Source: Bacilli bacterium (GTDB lineage: Bacteria; Bacillota_I; Bacilli_A; ML615J-28; CAG-313). Taken from it: 64,000 bases of DNA. Location: positions 62,001-126,000 of the forward strand of contig JAFVWY010000010.1 in the NCBI GenBank assembly GCA_017501465.1, in the 5' to 3' direction. A program made the translations under genes and the position numbers. Of the stretch, positions 27,451 to 37,299 are shown piece by piece (position 1 is the stretch's first letter; each line of letters starts with the position of its first letter). The notes beneath the pieces are model-generated. The model worked only from the letters and a program-made list of their open reading frames with translations. It was not told the DNA's origin and made no database searches.

Positions 27451-28338
27451 ATGAAAATATTGTGTTTTGATGTCGGATGTACTGACATTAAATATGGGGT
27501 TTGTGAAAATGGTGAAATCCTTTTTAAGAAAAAAACTCCTACTGCAGTTGAAGCAGGACTTGAAAATTTTAAACAAACTCTATCTAAAATAGTAAACGAC
27601 ATTACTAGTGTAATGGATATCAAAGTTGTAGGTGTTAGTTGTGCTGGTAGTGTTGATATCTATCAATCAAAAATAGTTGTTTGTCCGGATAATGCACCTT
27701 GGCTTGACAATTTTGATTTTAAGTCTTTCTTTAAAGAAAAACATAATTTAGAGTGTTATGCTGATAATGATGTAAACTGTTTTGGTATTGCTGAAATGAT
27801 AGCGGGTAATGGAAAAAAATATGATCATTTCTTAATGATGACTGTAGGAACTGGAATTGGTGGAGCCATCATTATGCAAAAACAATTATGGCGTGGACCA
27901 AACTTTAACGCTGGTGAATTTGGTAGAATGAGTTTATACGGTGAAGAAAAGTTTGAATCTTTAGCTGCAACTTCTGCATTAGTGAGAAGTGCCAAAGCAC
28001 ATGGATTAATTGTTAATGATGGGCAAGATGTGTTCACATTATATGATAATCATGATCCAGTAGCTGTAAAAGTAGTTGAAAAATTTTATCAAGATTTAGC
28101 TTTGGGTATATCTAATTTGGTATACGCATTTAATCCTCAAAGCATAATTATTGGTGGTGGTATTACTAATCGTGAACCATTTATTGAAGAATTAGATAAA
28201 GTATTAAAGCAAGAACTACATCACAGTTTTTACGAAACTGTAGTTATTCAACGTTCACATTTTAAAAATGATGGTGGTATGTTAGGAGCATACTATTTAG
28301 TAATGCAAAGTTTAAAGGAGAAAGAAAATGGATGCTAA
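27451..28338 (+). CDS. ROK-family sugar kinase, probably glucokinase
   Basis: A 295-residue kinase. The start at 27451 is chosen for the TAGGAGA ribosome site 10 nt upstream; an upstream in-frame ATG lies inside dnaE. The ATP phosphate loop DVGCTDIKYG (about residues 7-16), the catalytic region YADNDVNCFGIAE (Asp in ADND) and MTVGTGIGGAII are typical ROK. The zinc motif C-x-C-G-x-x-G-C-x-E found in most ROK kinases is replaced by RMSLYGEEKFESLAATSAL, so this is a zinc-free variant. Genes downstream encode phosphoglucomutase and glucose-6-phosphate isomerase, which supports a glucose-phosphorylating role. Its end overlaps the next gene by 11 bp. Confidence 0.85.
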   Translation: MKILCFDVGCTDIKYGVCENGEILFKKKTPTAVEAGLENFKQTLSKIVNDITSVMDIKVVGVSCAGSVDIYQSKIVVCPDNAPWLDNFDFKSFFKEKHNLECYADNDVNCFGIAEMIAGNGKKYDHFLMMTVGTGIGGAIIMQKQLWRGPNFNAGEFGRMSLYGEEKFESLAATSALVRSAKAHGLIVNDGQDVFTLYDNHDPVAVKVVEKFYQDLALGISNLVYAFNPQSIIIGGGITNREPFIEELDKVLKQELHHSFYETVVIQRSHFKNDGGMLGAYYLVMQSLKEKENGC

Positions 28339-30022
28339 CGTTTTAAAGAAAATTTCAATGTGGAATAATGCTAATCTAGAACCAAGTTTAAGAGAAGAAT
28401 TAAATAATTTAACAGAAGAAGAGCTAGAAGATGCATTTTATGTTGATTTAGCTTTTGGTACTGGTGGATTACGTGGAGTAATGGGCGTTGGTACTAATCG
28501 AATGAATATTTATATTATTAGAAAATGTACTTATGGTTTTGGCCAATATTTATTAGAAAAAAATAAAGATGTAAAAAATCCAAGTGTTACTATTTCCTAT
28601 GATTGTAGACATCATTCTAGAGAATTTGCTGAAAATGCTGCTAGCGTTTTAGCTACCATGGGTATTAAAGTTTACTTATTTGAAGAATTAAGATCTACTC
28701 CTGAATTAAGTTTTGCAGTAAGACATCTAAAGAGTGTTGGTGGTATTATGGTTACTGCATCTCATAATCCTCCTAAATATAATGGTTATAAAGTATATGA
28801 TGAAAAAGGTTGTCAATTAATTCCCGAACTTGCTGACATTGTAATTAGTAAAATTGATGCAATTGAAAATATTTTTGAAATTCCAACAAGACCTTTTGTT
28901 GAATTACAAAATGAAGGTATGATTGAATTAATTGGAGAAGAAATTGATCAAGAATACTTAAAACATGTATTAACTGTCCAAGTTCAAAAAGTTAAAACAG
29001 AAGATTTATCAATCGTATTTACACCACTTCATGGTACAGCTAGTGTTAAACTTGCTGATGTTTTAAAAGATTTAGGATATAATGTTACACCTGTAAGTGA
29101 ACAAATGATTCCTGATGGAAACTTTAGCACTTTAAAATCACCAAACCCTGAAGATTCAAGAGCTTTTGAATATGCAATTGAGCTTGGTAAAAAAATACAT
29201 GCTGATATCTTGATTGCTACTGACCCTGATGCTGATAGAATGGGTATCGCTATATGGCATAATAATGAATATGTATTATTAACTGGTAACCAAACTGGTG
29301 CTATCTTGCTTGATTATTTAGGCAAGTTTAGAAAGCATGGTCCAAAAGCTAATGTTTATAATACAATTGTTACAAGTAATTTTGCTAAAGCAATTTGTGA
29401 TAAATACAATCTTACTTTAATTCAAACTTTAACTGGATTTAAGTTTATTGGTGAACAAGCTGCTAAAATCGAAAATACTGATGAAGAATTCTTCTTTGGC
29501 TATGAAGAATCTTATGGTTACGTTATTAAAGATTTCGTACGAGATAAAGACTCTTATCAAGCAACCGTATTGCTTGCTGAGGTTGCGGCATACTATAAAG
29601 AACAAGGCAAGAATTTAGTTGAAGTATTAAATGATTTATATGAAGAATTTGGTTTCTATGTAGAAGGTGTTCAAAATTTCTACATGGAAGGTAAATCTGG
29701 TAGTGAAAAGATTAACAGAATTATGGAAACTTTCCAAAAAAATCATTTATCTGAAGTTTGCGGGAAGAAGATTGTTCGTATTGAAGACTACAAATTAAGT
29801 AAAGCTTTTGAAAATGATGTTGAATCTTCACTTTCACTTCCTAAGTCTTTCGTTTTAAAATATATCTTCGAAGATGGTGGATGGTTTGTATTAAGACCAA
29901 GTGGAACAGAACCTAAATTAAAGATTTATATTGCAATAGTTGAAAAAACAAAAGAAACTGCTGATAAATTTATATCAGAACTACAACAAAAACTACAAGC
30001 TATGGTGGAGGATGTTGAATAA
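28328..30022 (+). CDS. pgcA: Phosphoglucomutase/phosphomannomutase (PgcA type)
   Basis: A 564-residue alpha-phosphohexomutase interconverting glucose 6-phosphate and glucose 1-phosphate. The phosphoserine loop TASHNPPKYNGYK has Ser at about residue 145, the metal loop DPDADRMG follows near 299, the sugar-binding GYEESYGY near 394 and the phosphate-binding RPSGTEPKLKIY near 528. It overlaps the ROK kinase by 11 bp and the isomerase start by 1 bp, so the three are one translational unit. It provides glucose 1-phosphate for the glycogen genes. Confidence 0.95.
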   Translation: MDANVLKKISMWNNANLEPSLREELNNLTEEELEDAFYVDLAFGTGGLRGVMGVGTNRMNIYIIRKCTYGFGQYLLEKNKDVKNPSVTISYDCRHHSREFAENAASVLATMGIKVYLFEELRSTPELSFAVRHLKSVGGIMVTASHNPPKYNGYKVYDEKGCQLIPELADIVISKIDAIENIFEIPTRPFVELQNEGMIELIGEEIDQEYLKHVLTVQVQKVKTEDLSIVFTPLHGTASVKLADVLKDLGYNVTPVSEQMIPDGNFSTLKSPNPEDSRAFEYAIELGKKIHADILIATDPDADRMGIAIWHNNEYVLLTGNQTGAILLDYLGKFRKHGPKANVYNTIVTSNFAKAICDKYNLTLIQTLTGFKFIGEQAAKIENTDEEFFFGYEESYGYVIKDFVRDKDSYQATVLLAEVAAYYKEQGKNLVEVLNDLYEEFGFYVEGVQNFYMEGKSGSEKINRIMETFQKNHLSEVCGKKIVRIEDYKLSKAFENDVESSLSLPKSFVLKYIFEDGGWFVLRPSGTEPKLKIYIAIVEKTKETADKFISELQQKLQAMVEDVE

Positions 30023-31332
30023 TGTTAAAAGTCAATTATCAAAATGCTTTAACGGAAAGCGAAATTACTGCAAAAAAAGCTAGTGTTTTAGAAGCATATG
30101 AAACATTAATCAAAAAAACTGGTCCAGGGAATGATTTTTTAGGATGGCTAAGATATCCAATTGAACATGATTTAGAAGAATATAATCGCATTAAAAAAGC
30201 AGCACAAAAAATCAAAGAAGAATCAGATGTTTTAGTAGTTGTTGGTATCGGTGGATCATATTTAGGTGCAAAAGCTGTAATTGAGGCTTTAAAAGAATAT
30301 TTTCCTAAAGAAAATAAATTAGAAGTAATCTTTGCAGGTCATACATTGTCATCTACTTATATGACTGAATTACTTGCATATCTTGAAAATAGAGAGTTTT
30401 CTGTTAATGTTATTTCAAAAAGTGGAACAACTACAGAACCTGCTATTGCTTTTAGATTATTAAAACAACTATTAGAAAAAAAATATGGAAGAAGCGCTAA
30501 TGAAAGAATTTATGCAACTACCGATAAGGAAAAAGGTGCATTAAGAGTTCAAGCAAATGAGCTAGGCTATGAGACTTTCATTGTTCCTGATGATATTGGT
30601 GGTAGATATTCTTGGTTTACTGCTGTTGGTTTATTACCAATTGCATGTGCTGGCATTGATATTGATCAATTATTCAAAGGTGCAACTGATGCGATGATTG
30701 ATGCATATAATCTTCCATATGAAGAAAATATGGCTTTACAATATGCGGCTTGTCGTAATATCTTATATAATAAGGAAAAGTTTATTGAAATTTTAGTTTC
30801 ATATGAACCTAAATTATCATTTATTAGCGAATGGTGGAAACAACTATTTGGTGAGTCTGAAGGAAAAGACGGCGTTGGAATTTTCCCTGCTAGTTTAGTT
30901 TATTCAACTGATTTACATTCAATGGGACAATATGTACAAGAAGGTAAACGTTTAATGTTCGAAACTGTATTAAAAATTAATGAACCAAATAGTGATTTAG
31001 TATTAACTAAAGCTAGTAGTGATTTAGACGGCATTAACTATTTAGCGGGAAAAAAATTAAGTGAAGTTAATGATAAAGCGATGATGGGAACAGCTTTAGC
31101 TCATGTAGATGGTGGTGTTCCTAATATCATGGTTGAAATTGAAAAAGTAGATGCATATAATGTTGGGTATTTATTGTATTTTATGATGTTTAGCTGTGGT
31201 GTTGCATGTTATATGCAAAAGATTAATCCATTCAATCAACCAGGTGTAGAAAGTTATAAGAAAAATATGTTTGCTTTATTAGGTAAACCTGGATTTGAAG
31301 AATTAGCTGAACAACTAAAGAAGCGTTTTTAA
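30022..31332 (+). CDS. pgi: Glucose-6-phosphate isomerase
   Basis: A 436-residue isomerase of the short Bacillota form, interconverting glucose 6-phosphate and fructose 6-phosphate. Motifs include GIGGSYLGAKAVIEAL (about residues 75-90), the sugar-phosphate loop ISKSGTTTEPAIAF (about 132-145), the catalytic-Glu block ESEGKDGVGIFPAS and the C-terminal NPFNQPGVESYKKNMF with its Lys. The start codon overlaps the phosphoglucomutase stop (TAATG). Confidence 0.96.
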   Translation: MLKVNYQNALTESEITAKKASVLEAYETLIKKTGPGNDFLGWLRYPIEHDLEEYNRIKKAAQKIKEESDVLVVVGIGGSYLGAKAVIEALKEYFPKENKLEVIFAGHTLSSTYMTELLAYLENREFSVNVISKSGTTTEPAIAFRLLKQLLEKKYGRSANERIYATTDKEKGALRVQANELGYETFIVPDDIGGRYSWFTAVGLLPIACAGIDIDQLFKGATDAMIDAYNLPYEENMALQYAACRNILYNKEKFIEILVSYEPKLSFISEWWKQLFGESEGKDGVGIFPASLVYSTDLHSMGQYVQEGKRLMFETVLKINEPNSDLVLTKASSDLDGINYLAGKKLSEVNDKAMMGTALAHVDGGVPNIMVEIEKVDAYNVGYLLYFMMFSCGVACYMQKINPFNQPGVESYKKNMFALLGKPGFEELAEQLKKRF

Positions 31333-31343
31333 GGAGATTAAAT

Positions 31344-33680
31344 ATGAAATTAAGAAAAATTTTAAGCTTTAGTTTATTATTTATTGCTTTGGCAATTTGT
31401 ATGGCTACTCCAATTTTTGCAGGTGAGGCTTTATCCTTTACTAAAGGGGAAACAATTAGTAGTGGACAAATTGTTGAAGGCGTAAAATGGGAAAAATTCA
31501 AAGGACAATCAGTTAATGATGAAGGTGCTGCTGGTAATCAAGTTGTAAACTATGCTAGTATTGCTCCTGGAGCTGCTAAAGTTATTTCTTGGGCAATCCC
31601 AAATGGTAATGGTATTAAACCAAGTACTTTATTACAAGCTGCTGCCGATTTTGAGGCTACTTATCCTGATTATCAAGTAATTGCTGGTATTAACAATGAC
31701 TATTTTGGTTCTAATAGTTCTGGTGTTTTCTCAATGAGAAATACTTCAGTAGTTGATGGTGTAGTTTTCTATGCTCAATCACAATATAGTCAAATGTATG
31801 GTTTAGCAATTGGCGATAATAATGAACATTTATTAACTGAACCAGGTGGCAAAATCGAAATTTCTACTAACTATTATTTAGATATTTATGATGCCACTAA
31901 TACTTATGTTATTGATACTTTTGAATTAAATGGATTTAATCAAACACCAGGGGAAGGTGAAACAACAGTTATTTATGAAAAAGTAGTAGAAGCGGATGGT
32001 TTTGAAATTTTTGAAATTGACACTACTTGTAATTCTAGAGTAGAAAGTGTTTATTATTTTGAAGGCAAATATTCAGAACAAGTATCTGCTACAACATCTA
32101 GTAGTGTTGCAATTGCTACACAAAACCTTGAAGTTGCTAATGCAGTTGAATCAGGTGCAAAATTAAGAATTTATAAAACTACTGCTGGTAAATATGCAGA
32201 TTATGATTATGTTTTAGGCTGCCCAGCTCAATCAATGAAAGATGGAACAATTCTTTCTTCTGCAGAAATCAAGGACTATGGTTATGACCACGTATCTTTA
32301 CGTCATCCAAGAACTGCTATCGGTTTCAAAGAAGATGGAACAATGTTTATTATGGTAGTTGATGGTAGACAACCAGAAAAAGGTATGGATGGTGTTTCTG
32401 AAAGGGAAAATGCTTTAATTTTAAAACAATTAGGTTGTGTTGATTCATTTAACTTTGATGGTGGAGGTTCTTCAACTTTTGCTGTATTAATTAATGGTCA
32501 ATTAACAGTTACTAATAGCCCATCTGATGGTGGTTTAAGAAGTGACGCTAACCATTTATTAGTTGTTGTTCCAAGAGTTAAAGCTACTTATAATGTTGAA
32601 CAAGAATTAACAAGTGAAGGTAAAGTACTAGTTAAAGGTAGTGCTGAAATTCAATGTAATGATAGTGTTGAACTATTATCTAAACCTGTATTATTAGTTG
32701 ATGGTGTTACTACTGGTCAAGATGCTAGTGATTTTGAAATTGAATTAGAACAAGGTCAAAAATATCATTTAGGTTTACAAGTTTCTTATAATAATGGAAC
32801 ACAAACAGTAAATAAAGGTATGTGTTATCAAGAAATAGAAACAATTGGTGAACATTCTCCAATTACTAGTGTAAGTGAACCAGAAGTAAAATTTACAATG
32901 ACTAATTTTGGCTTTACTATTAATGTTGATTTTAAAGAAGGTAAAGATGCTGTTACTGATGTAAAAATCGAATATGAAGGCAAGAGTCCTGTAGTTAGAA
33001 AGACAATTAGTGGCTTTATGGCCAGCATTACTTCAAAAGTTGAAAAAGAATATACATTTAAATTAACTTATTCATATCGTTTTGAAATAGGTAATAAACA
33101 AAGTGTTGTAGTTGAAAATATTAAATATACTTATGGTGAACAACAAGTAGTAGATTTAACTGAGGTTAAGGAAGATGCTATTGAAGAATTAACTACAATG
33201 ATTAAAGCTTCTAGTGCATATTCTAATTTCCCTGCTGCTTTACAAGCCATTCTTGATGAAGCTATTGAAGATATTAACGCTTGTGAAACTTTAGAAGCTA
33301 TTGAAGAATTAGTTGCTAGTCTTGAAGAAGAAGTACAAGATTTTGACAATGTTGCAAATGTAGATGGTTTAAAATCTATAGCGGCCGTTGAAGTTATCTT
33401 ATATGTTGGACAACGTCAAGATGAATTAACAGAAGCTAATGTAACTGAAGAACAAATTGAAGTAGTGGTAGACAAATTCCATGATGATTTAGAAGCTGCT
33501 CAATCTCTTGCTGATATTACTAAAGCATTAAATGATGCAAAAGGTGGTATCAATGATTTATTAGAACCAGAAGATACAACAAAACCTGGAACAAGTGGAG
33601 GATGTGCTTTTGGTGCGTCAGTTATTTCAAGCTTTATTTTATTAGGAGCATTATTAATTTTAATTAATAAACGTCGTTAA
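31344..33680 (+). CDS. Secreted, membrane-anchored phosphodiester glycosidase (NAGPA domain) protein
   Basis: A 778-residue exported protein. Signal peptide about residues 1-26 (ATPIFAGEA). A phosphodiester glycosidase domain (about 60-410) shows AGINNDYF, RHPRTAIGF, the VDGRQ strand and DSFNFDGGGSSTFAV, which form the active site of the NAGPA family that removes GlcNAc from phosphodiesters. Then come Ig/fibronectin-like strands (about 410-590), two helical FIVAR-like repeats (about 590-740) and an anchor: SGGCAFGAS, a hydrophobic helix and KRR at the end. It is the last gene of the kinase-mutase-isomerase run, only 11 nt after pgi, which hints at a carbohydrate-linked role; substrate unknown. 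Confidence 0.88.
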   Translation: MKLRKILSFSLLFIALAICMATPIFAGEALSFTKGETISSGQIVEGVKWEKFKGQSVNDEGAAGNQVVNYASIAPGAAKVISWAIPNGNGIKPSTLLQAAADFEATYPDYQVIAGINNDYFGSNSSGVFSMRNTSVVDGVVFYAQSQYSQMYGLAIGDNNEHLLTEPGGKIEISTNYYLDIYDATNTYVIDTFELNGFNQTPGEGETTVIYEKVVEADGFEIFEIDTTCNSRVESVYYFEGKYSEQVSATTSSSVAIATQNLEVANAVESGAKLRIYKTTAGKYADYDYVLGCPAQSMKDGTILSSAEIKDYGYDHVSLRHPRTAIGFKEDGTMFIMVVDGRQPEKGMDGVSERENALILKQLGCVDSFNFDGGGSSTFAVLINGQLTVTNSPSDGGLRSDANHLLVVVPRVKATYNVEQELTSEGKVLVKGSAEIQCNDSVELLSKPVLLVDGVTTGQDASDFEIELEQGQKYHLGLQVSYNNGTQTVNKGMCYQEIETIGEHSPITSVSEPEVKFTMTNFGFTINVDFKEGKDAVTDVKIEYEGKSPVVRKTISGFMASITSKVEKEYTFKLTYSYRFEIGNKQSVVVENIKYTYGEQQVVDLTEVKEDAIEELTTMIKASSAYSNFPAALQAILDEAIEDINACETLEAIEELVASLEEEVQDFDNVANVDGLKSIAAVEVILYVGQRQDELTEANVTEEQIEVVVDKFHDDLEAAQSLADITKALNDAKGGINDLLEPEDTTKPGTSGGCAFGASVISSFILLGALLILINKRR

Positions 33681-33683
33681 AAT

Positions 33684-33718
33684 AAAAACCTACTATTTTA
33701 AATAGTAGGTTTTTTCCT
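33684..33718 (+). terminator. Terminator after the phosphodiester glycosidase gene
   Basis: AAAAACCTACTATTT (33684-33698) pairs with AAATAGTAGGTTTTT (33700-33714) and runs into further T residues. Confidence 0.9.
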
Positions 33719-33746
33719 TGTTTCTTTTGACAAAATATGATACAAT
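33718..33746 (+). promoter_or_regulatory. Predicted tgt promoter
   Basis: TTGTTT (33718-33723), 17 bp, TACAAT (33741-33746). A consensus TTGACA at 33727 lacks a -10 at proper distance. Confidence 0.6.
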
Positions 33747-33763
33747 AGATTAATGTATTATAA

Positions 33764-34911
<1,148 letters not shown>

Positions 34912-34912
<1 letters not shown>

Positions 34913-35742
34913 TGAAAAAGATATTATTAACAATTTTATGTACTCTATTCATCATAACTATATCTGGTTGTGGTGATAAAGTTATTTCTAAAGAAAATGG
35001 TGTTACTATGACACTAACTGATGAATGGAAAGAAGTTATTACTTATAATGGAACAATTCCAAGTATGACTTTTGAGTTTACTGGTGCATTTAATGTTTAT
35101 GAAACAAGCAGTGAAATAGGTTATATTTTCACTAAAAATGATAACTATTTATTAAGTGATGCTTTTTCTAACCATTTTAATATGAAAATTAAAAATAATT
35201 ATATTGTTACTAGTAAAGTATTCCAAGAATTAGATGCGGAAGCAGCTTTATTTGGAGATAAAGAATTACTAGTTGATGAGGGAACTCAATCATATGAATA
35301 TACGATTGTTGCGTGGGATGAACAAGGAACAAGATACTCTTATATGTATCGTAGTTTTCAATCTCATGGTAAAGTATACTATGCTTATACATATCATTCA
35401 GGAATTACAATGAATATTGAAGTACCACTAATTGTGCAAAAAAAAGATGGTGTTCAAAGAGTTTATATGATAAGCTTACCGTATGATACGATCTATAAAG
35501 TAAATGTTAATACTAAATCAAAAAGCTTATTAAATAAGGAAGAGTATTTAAAAGATGATTATCATACTTTCAATTATCCTAAATATTTGAGTGAATCAAC
35601 AGATAAAGCTCAAGGTGTGAGAGATTGGTATATTAGATATTGTAATGGTAGATATGAAGAAGATTCTTTTGTTTTTACATACATTGGAATCGATTATATT
35701 GTAGAATTTACTGATACAACATTTAAAATTACAGTAAAATAA
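34912..35742 (+). CDS. Secreted lipoprotein of unknown function
   Basis: A 276-residue protein with a lipoprotein signal peptide ending TISGCG (Cys about residue 20). The mature part is strand-rich, with a GVTMTLTDEWKEV start that resembles small extracytoplasmic domains detecting or binding ligands, and ends in IDYIVEFTDTTFKITVK. It overlaps the tgt stop by 1 bp and is followed by a terminator, so it is co-transcribed with tgt. No family recognised. Confidence 0.75.
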
Positions 35743-35771
35743 AAACTAGATAAAATATCTAGTTTTTTCTT
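35741..35771 (+). terminator. Terminator after the tgt-lipoprotein unit
   Basis: AAAAACTAGATA (35741-35752) pairs with TATCTAGTTTTT (35756-35767), then more T. The first arm overlaps the stop codon. Confidence 0.88.
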
Positions 35772-35798
35772 GTATTTTTTGTAAAAATTTGTTATAAT
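35770..35798 (+). promoter_or_regulatory. Predicted dnaD promoter
   Basis: TTGTAT (35770-35775), 17 bp, TATAAT (35793-35798). It starts on the last bases of the preceding terminator. Confidence 0.72.
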
Positions 35799-35822
35799 AC
35801 AAAATACAAAGAGGTCAATATT

Positions 35823-36440
35823 ATGAACAATTATGGTAAATTAATTAAATCACACATGATATCATTTAAAGAAGTGCTAGTACTTAATTATAAAGCCATT
35901 GGTTTGAATGAAGTAGAAGCTATGGTAATTATTCTATTATACGAACAAAAGAAACAAAAAAGTCATGCGATTTCAGCCAATAATATTTTAAAATATGTAA
36001 CTTTATCCGAAAAAGAACTTTCTAATTTATTGGTTAAATTAGTTGAAAGAGGATATATTGAATTAGTCATTGAAGATAATAACTTAGAACATTTTGTATT
36101 AACTCCAACTATCGATAAACTAGGTCAAATATTGGAAGATAATGATAATGAAAAAGTATCTGTTCAAGAAGATATCTCTAAAGTTATAAGCTTTTTAGAA
36201 AATTCATATCAAAGAACTCTTACGGCATCTGAATTAGTGGTTGTTCAAAGATGGATGATGGAAAATCATACTATGAAAGATATTATGCACGCAGTAAATG
36301 AAAGTATTAGATATGGTAAGCTTAATATTAAATATGCAGATGCTATTCTTATGTCAAAACCAGTAAGAGAAGAAGCAACTGAAATTGATCCAGAAATTCA
36401 AAAGGTATTACAACAAATCAATGTTAAAACAAGAGCTTAA
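35823..36440 (+). CDS. dnaD: DnaD-domain replication initiation protein
   Basis: A 205-residue protein. The N-terminal half (about 1-115) is a winged-helix region (VTLSEKELSNLLVKLVERGYIEL), and the C-terminal DnaD/DnaB2 domain (about 118-185) shows the ISFLENSYQRTLTASELVVVQRWM and AVNESIRYGKLNIKYADAIL blocks. It acts with DnaB and DnaI to load the replicative helicase. dnaD followed by nth is the order in Bacillus too. It overlaps nth by 20 bp. Confidence 0.9.
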   Translation: MNNYGKLIKSHMISFKEVLVLNYKAIGLNEVEAMVIILLYEQKKQKSHAISANNILKYVTLSEKELSNLLVKLVERGYIELVIEDNNLEHFVLTPTIDKLGQILEDNDNEKVSVQEDISKVISFLENSYQRTLTASELVVVQRWMMENHTMKDIMHAVNESIRYGKLNIKYADAILMSKPVREEATEIDPEIQKVLQQINVKTRA

Positions 36441-37032
36441 AAAGTTATTCCCTGATGCAAAGTGTGAATTAAACTATCATAATATTTTTGAATTAAGTGT
36501 TGCGGTTATTCTTAGTGCACAAACTACAGATAAATCAGTCAATTTGGTAACACCAACTTTATTTAAAAAATATCCGACGCTATTTGATTTAAGTAATGCT
36601 AACGTAAGTGATGTTGAACAAATTATTAAATCAATTGGTCTATATAAAAGAAAAAGTCAACTAATTATTGATTTTAGTAAAACAGTTATTTCTAATTTCA
36701 ATGGAGTAATTCCTGATAATATTGAAGATTTAGTTACAATTCCTGGAGTCGGAAGAAAAACTGCCAATGTAATCGTTAGCGAAGGATATAAATTACCTGG
36801 TCTTGCAGTTGATGTTCATGTTTCTAGAGTAAGTAAAAGACTTGGTTTAGTTCCTCTGGATTACGATGTAGTACAAATCGAACATGCTTTAAAAGAAATG
36901 TTTGATAAAAGTGAATGGCATGAAATTCATCATTTATTAATTTTCATGGGTCGATATAAATGTAAAGCGCAAAAACCTAATTGTTTAGAATGTCCTTTTA
37001 TATCAAGATGTACATATCACAAAAATAGATAA
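36421..37032 (+). CDS. nth: Endonuclease III (Nth)
   Basis: A 203-residue base-excision glycosylase/AP lyase for oxidised pyrimidines. The helix-hairpin-helix IPGVGRKTANVI has the catalytic Lys (about residue 112), the Asp is in LAVDVHVSR (about 130), and the C-terminal iron-sulfur loop has four Cys with C-x6-C-x2-C-x5-C spacing (CKAQKPNCLECPFISRC). The start at 36421 overlaps dnaD; an upstream in-frame ATG (36385) lies deeper in dnaD and adds non-family residues. A long hairpin follows. Confidence 0.95.
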   Translation: MLKQELKKLFPDAKCELNYHNIFELSVAVILSAQTTDKSVNLVTPTLFKKYPTLFDLSNANVSDVEQIIKSIGLYKRKSQLIIDFSKTVISNFNGVIPDNIEDLVTIPGVGRKTANVIVSEGYKLPGLAVDVHVSRVSKRLGLVPLDYDVVQIEHALKEMFDKSEWHEIHHLLIFMGRYKCKAQKPNCLECPFISRCTYHKNR

Positions 37033-37034
37033 AA

Positions 37035-37073
37035 AACCCCTAACTATTGTTATACAATAGTATAGGGGTTTTA
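37035..37073 (+). terminator. Long hairpin: nth terminator overlapping the next gene's ribosome site
   Basis: AACCCCTAACTATTG (37035-37049) pairs almost perfectly with CAATAGTATAGGGGTT (37055-37070), one bulged base, loop TTATA, followed by TTATTTTAT. The AGGGG in the 3' arm (37064-37068) is also the only Shine-Dalgarno-like sequence for the ATG at 37078. Confidence 0.8.
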
Positions 37074-37077
37074 TTTT

Positions 37078-37299
37078 ATGCAGATAAAAGTATTTGATTG
37101 TGAACATGAAACAGACCTAGAAATTGAGGTCAATGAATTCTTAAGTTTAATAGATGATAAAGATATTATCGATATACAGTATCAATGTTCAATGATGTAT
37201 GATGAAAGAAGTCAGATTTTTTCATATTCTTGTATGATTGTTTTTACTGATTCTTTAGGAGTTTATGCAAATCGTCTAAAGAAGGGTCGATATAAATAG
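37078..37299 (+). CDS. Cse60-like small protein
   Basis: A 73-residue protein. The pattern at residues 1-60, K-x-F-D-x-E-H-E-x-D-L-E, NEFLS, a D-I-I-D-I-Q-Y block and a C-terminal YSCMIVFTDS strand, matches the Spore_Cse60 family (Bacillus cse60 is transcribed by sigma E), which also has members in bacteria that do not sporulate. The ribosome site lies within the 3' arm of the hairpin upstream, so translation or transcription may be conditional. Its last 56 bp overlap the end of rqcH on the opposite strand. Function unknown. Confidence 0.68.
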   Translation: MQIKVFDCEHETDLEIEVNEFLSLIDDKDIIDIQYQCSMMYDERSQIFSYSCMIVFTDSLGVYANRLKKGRYK

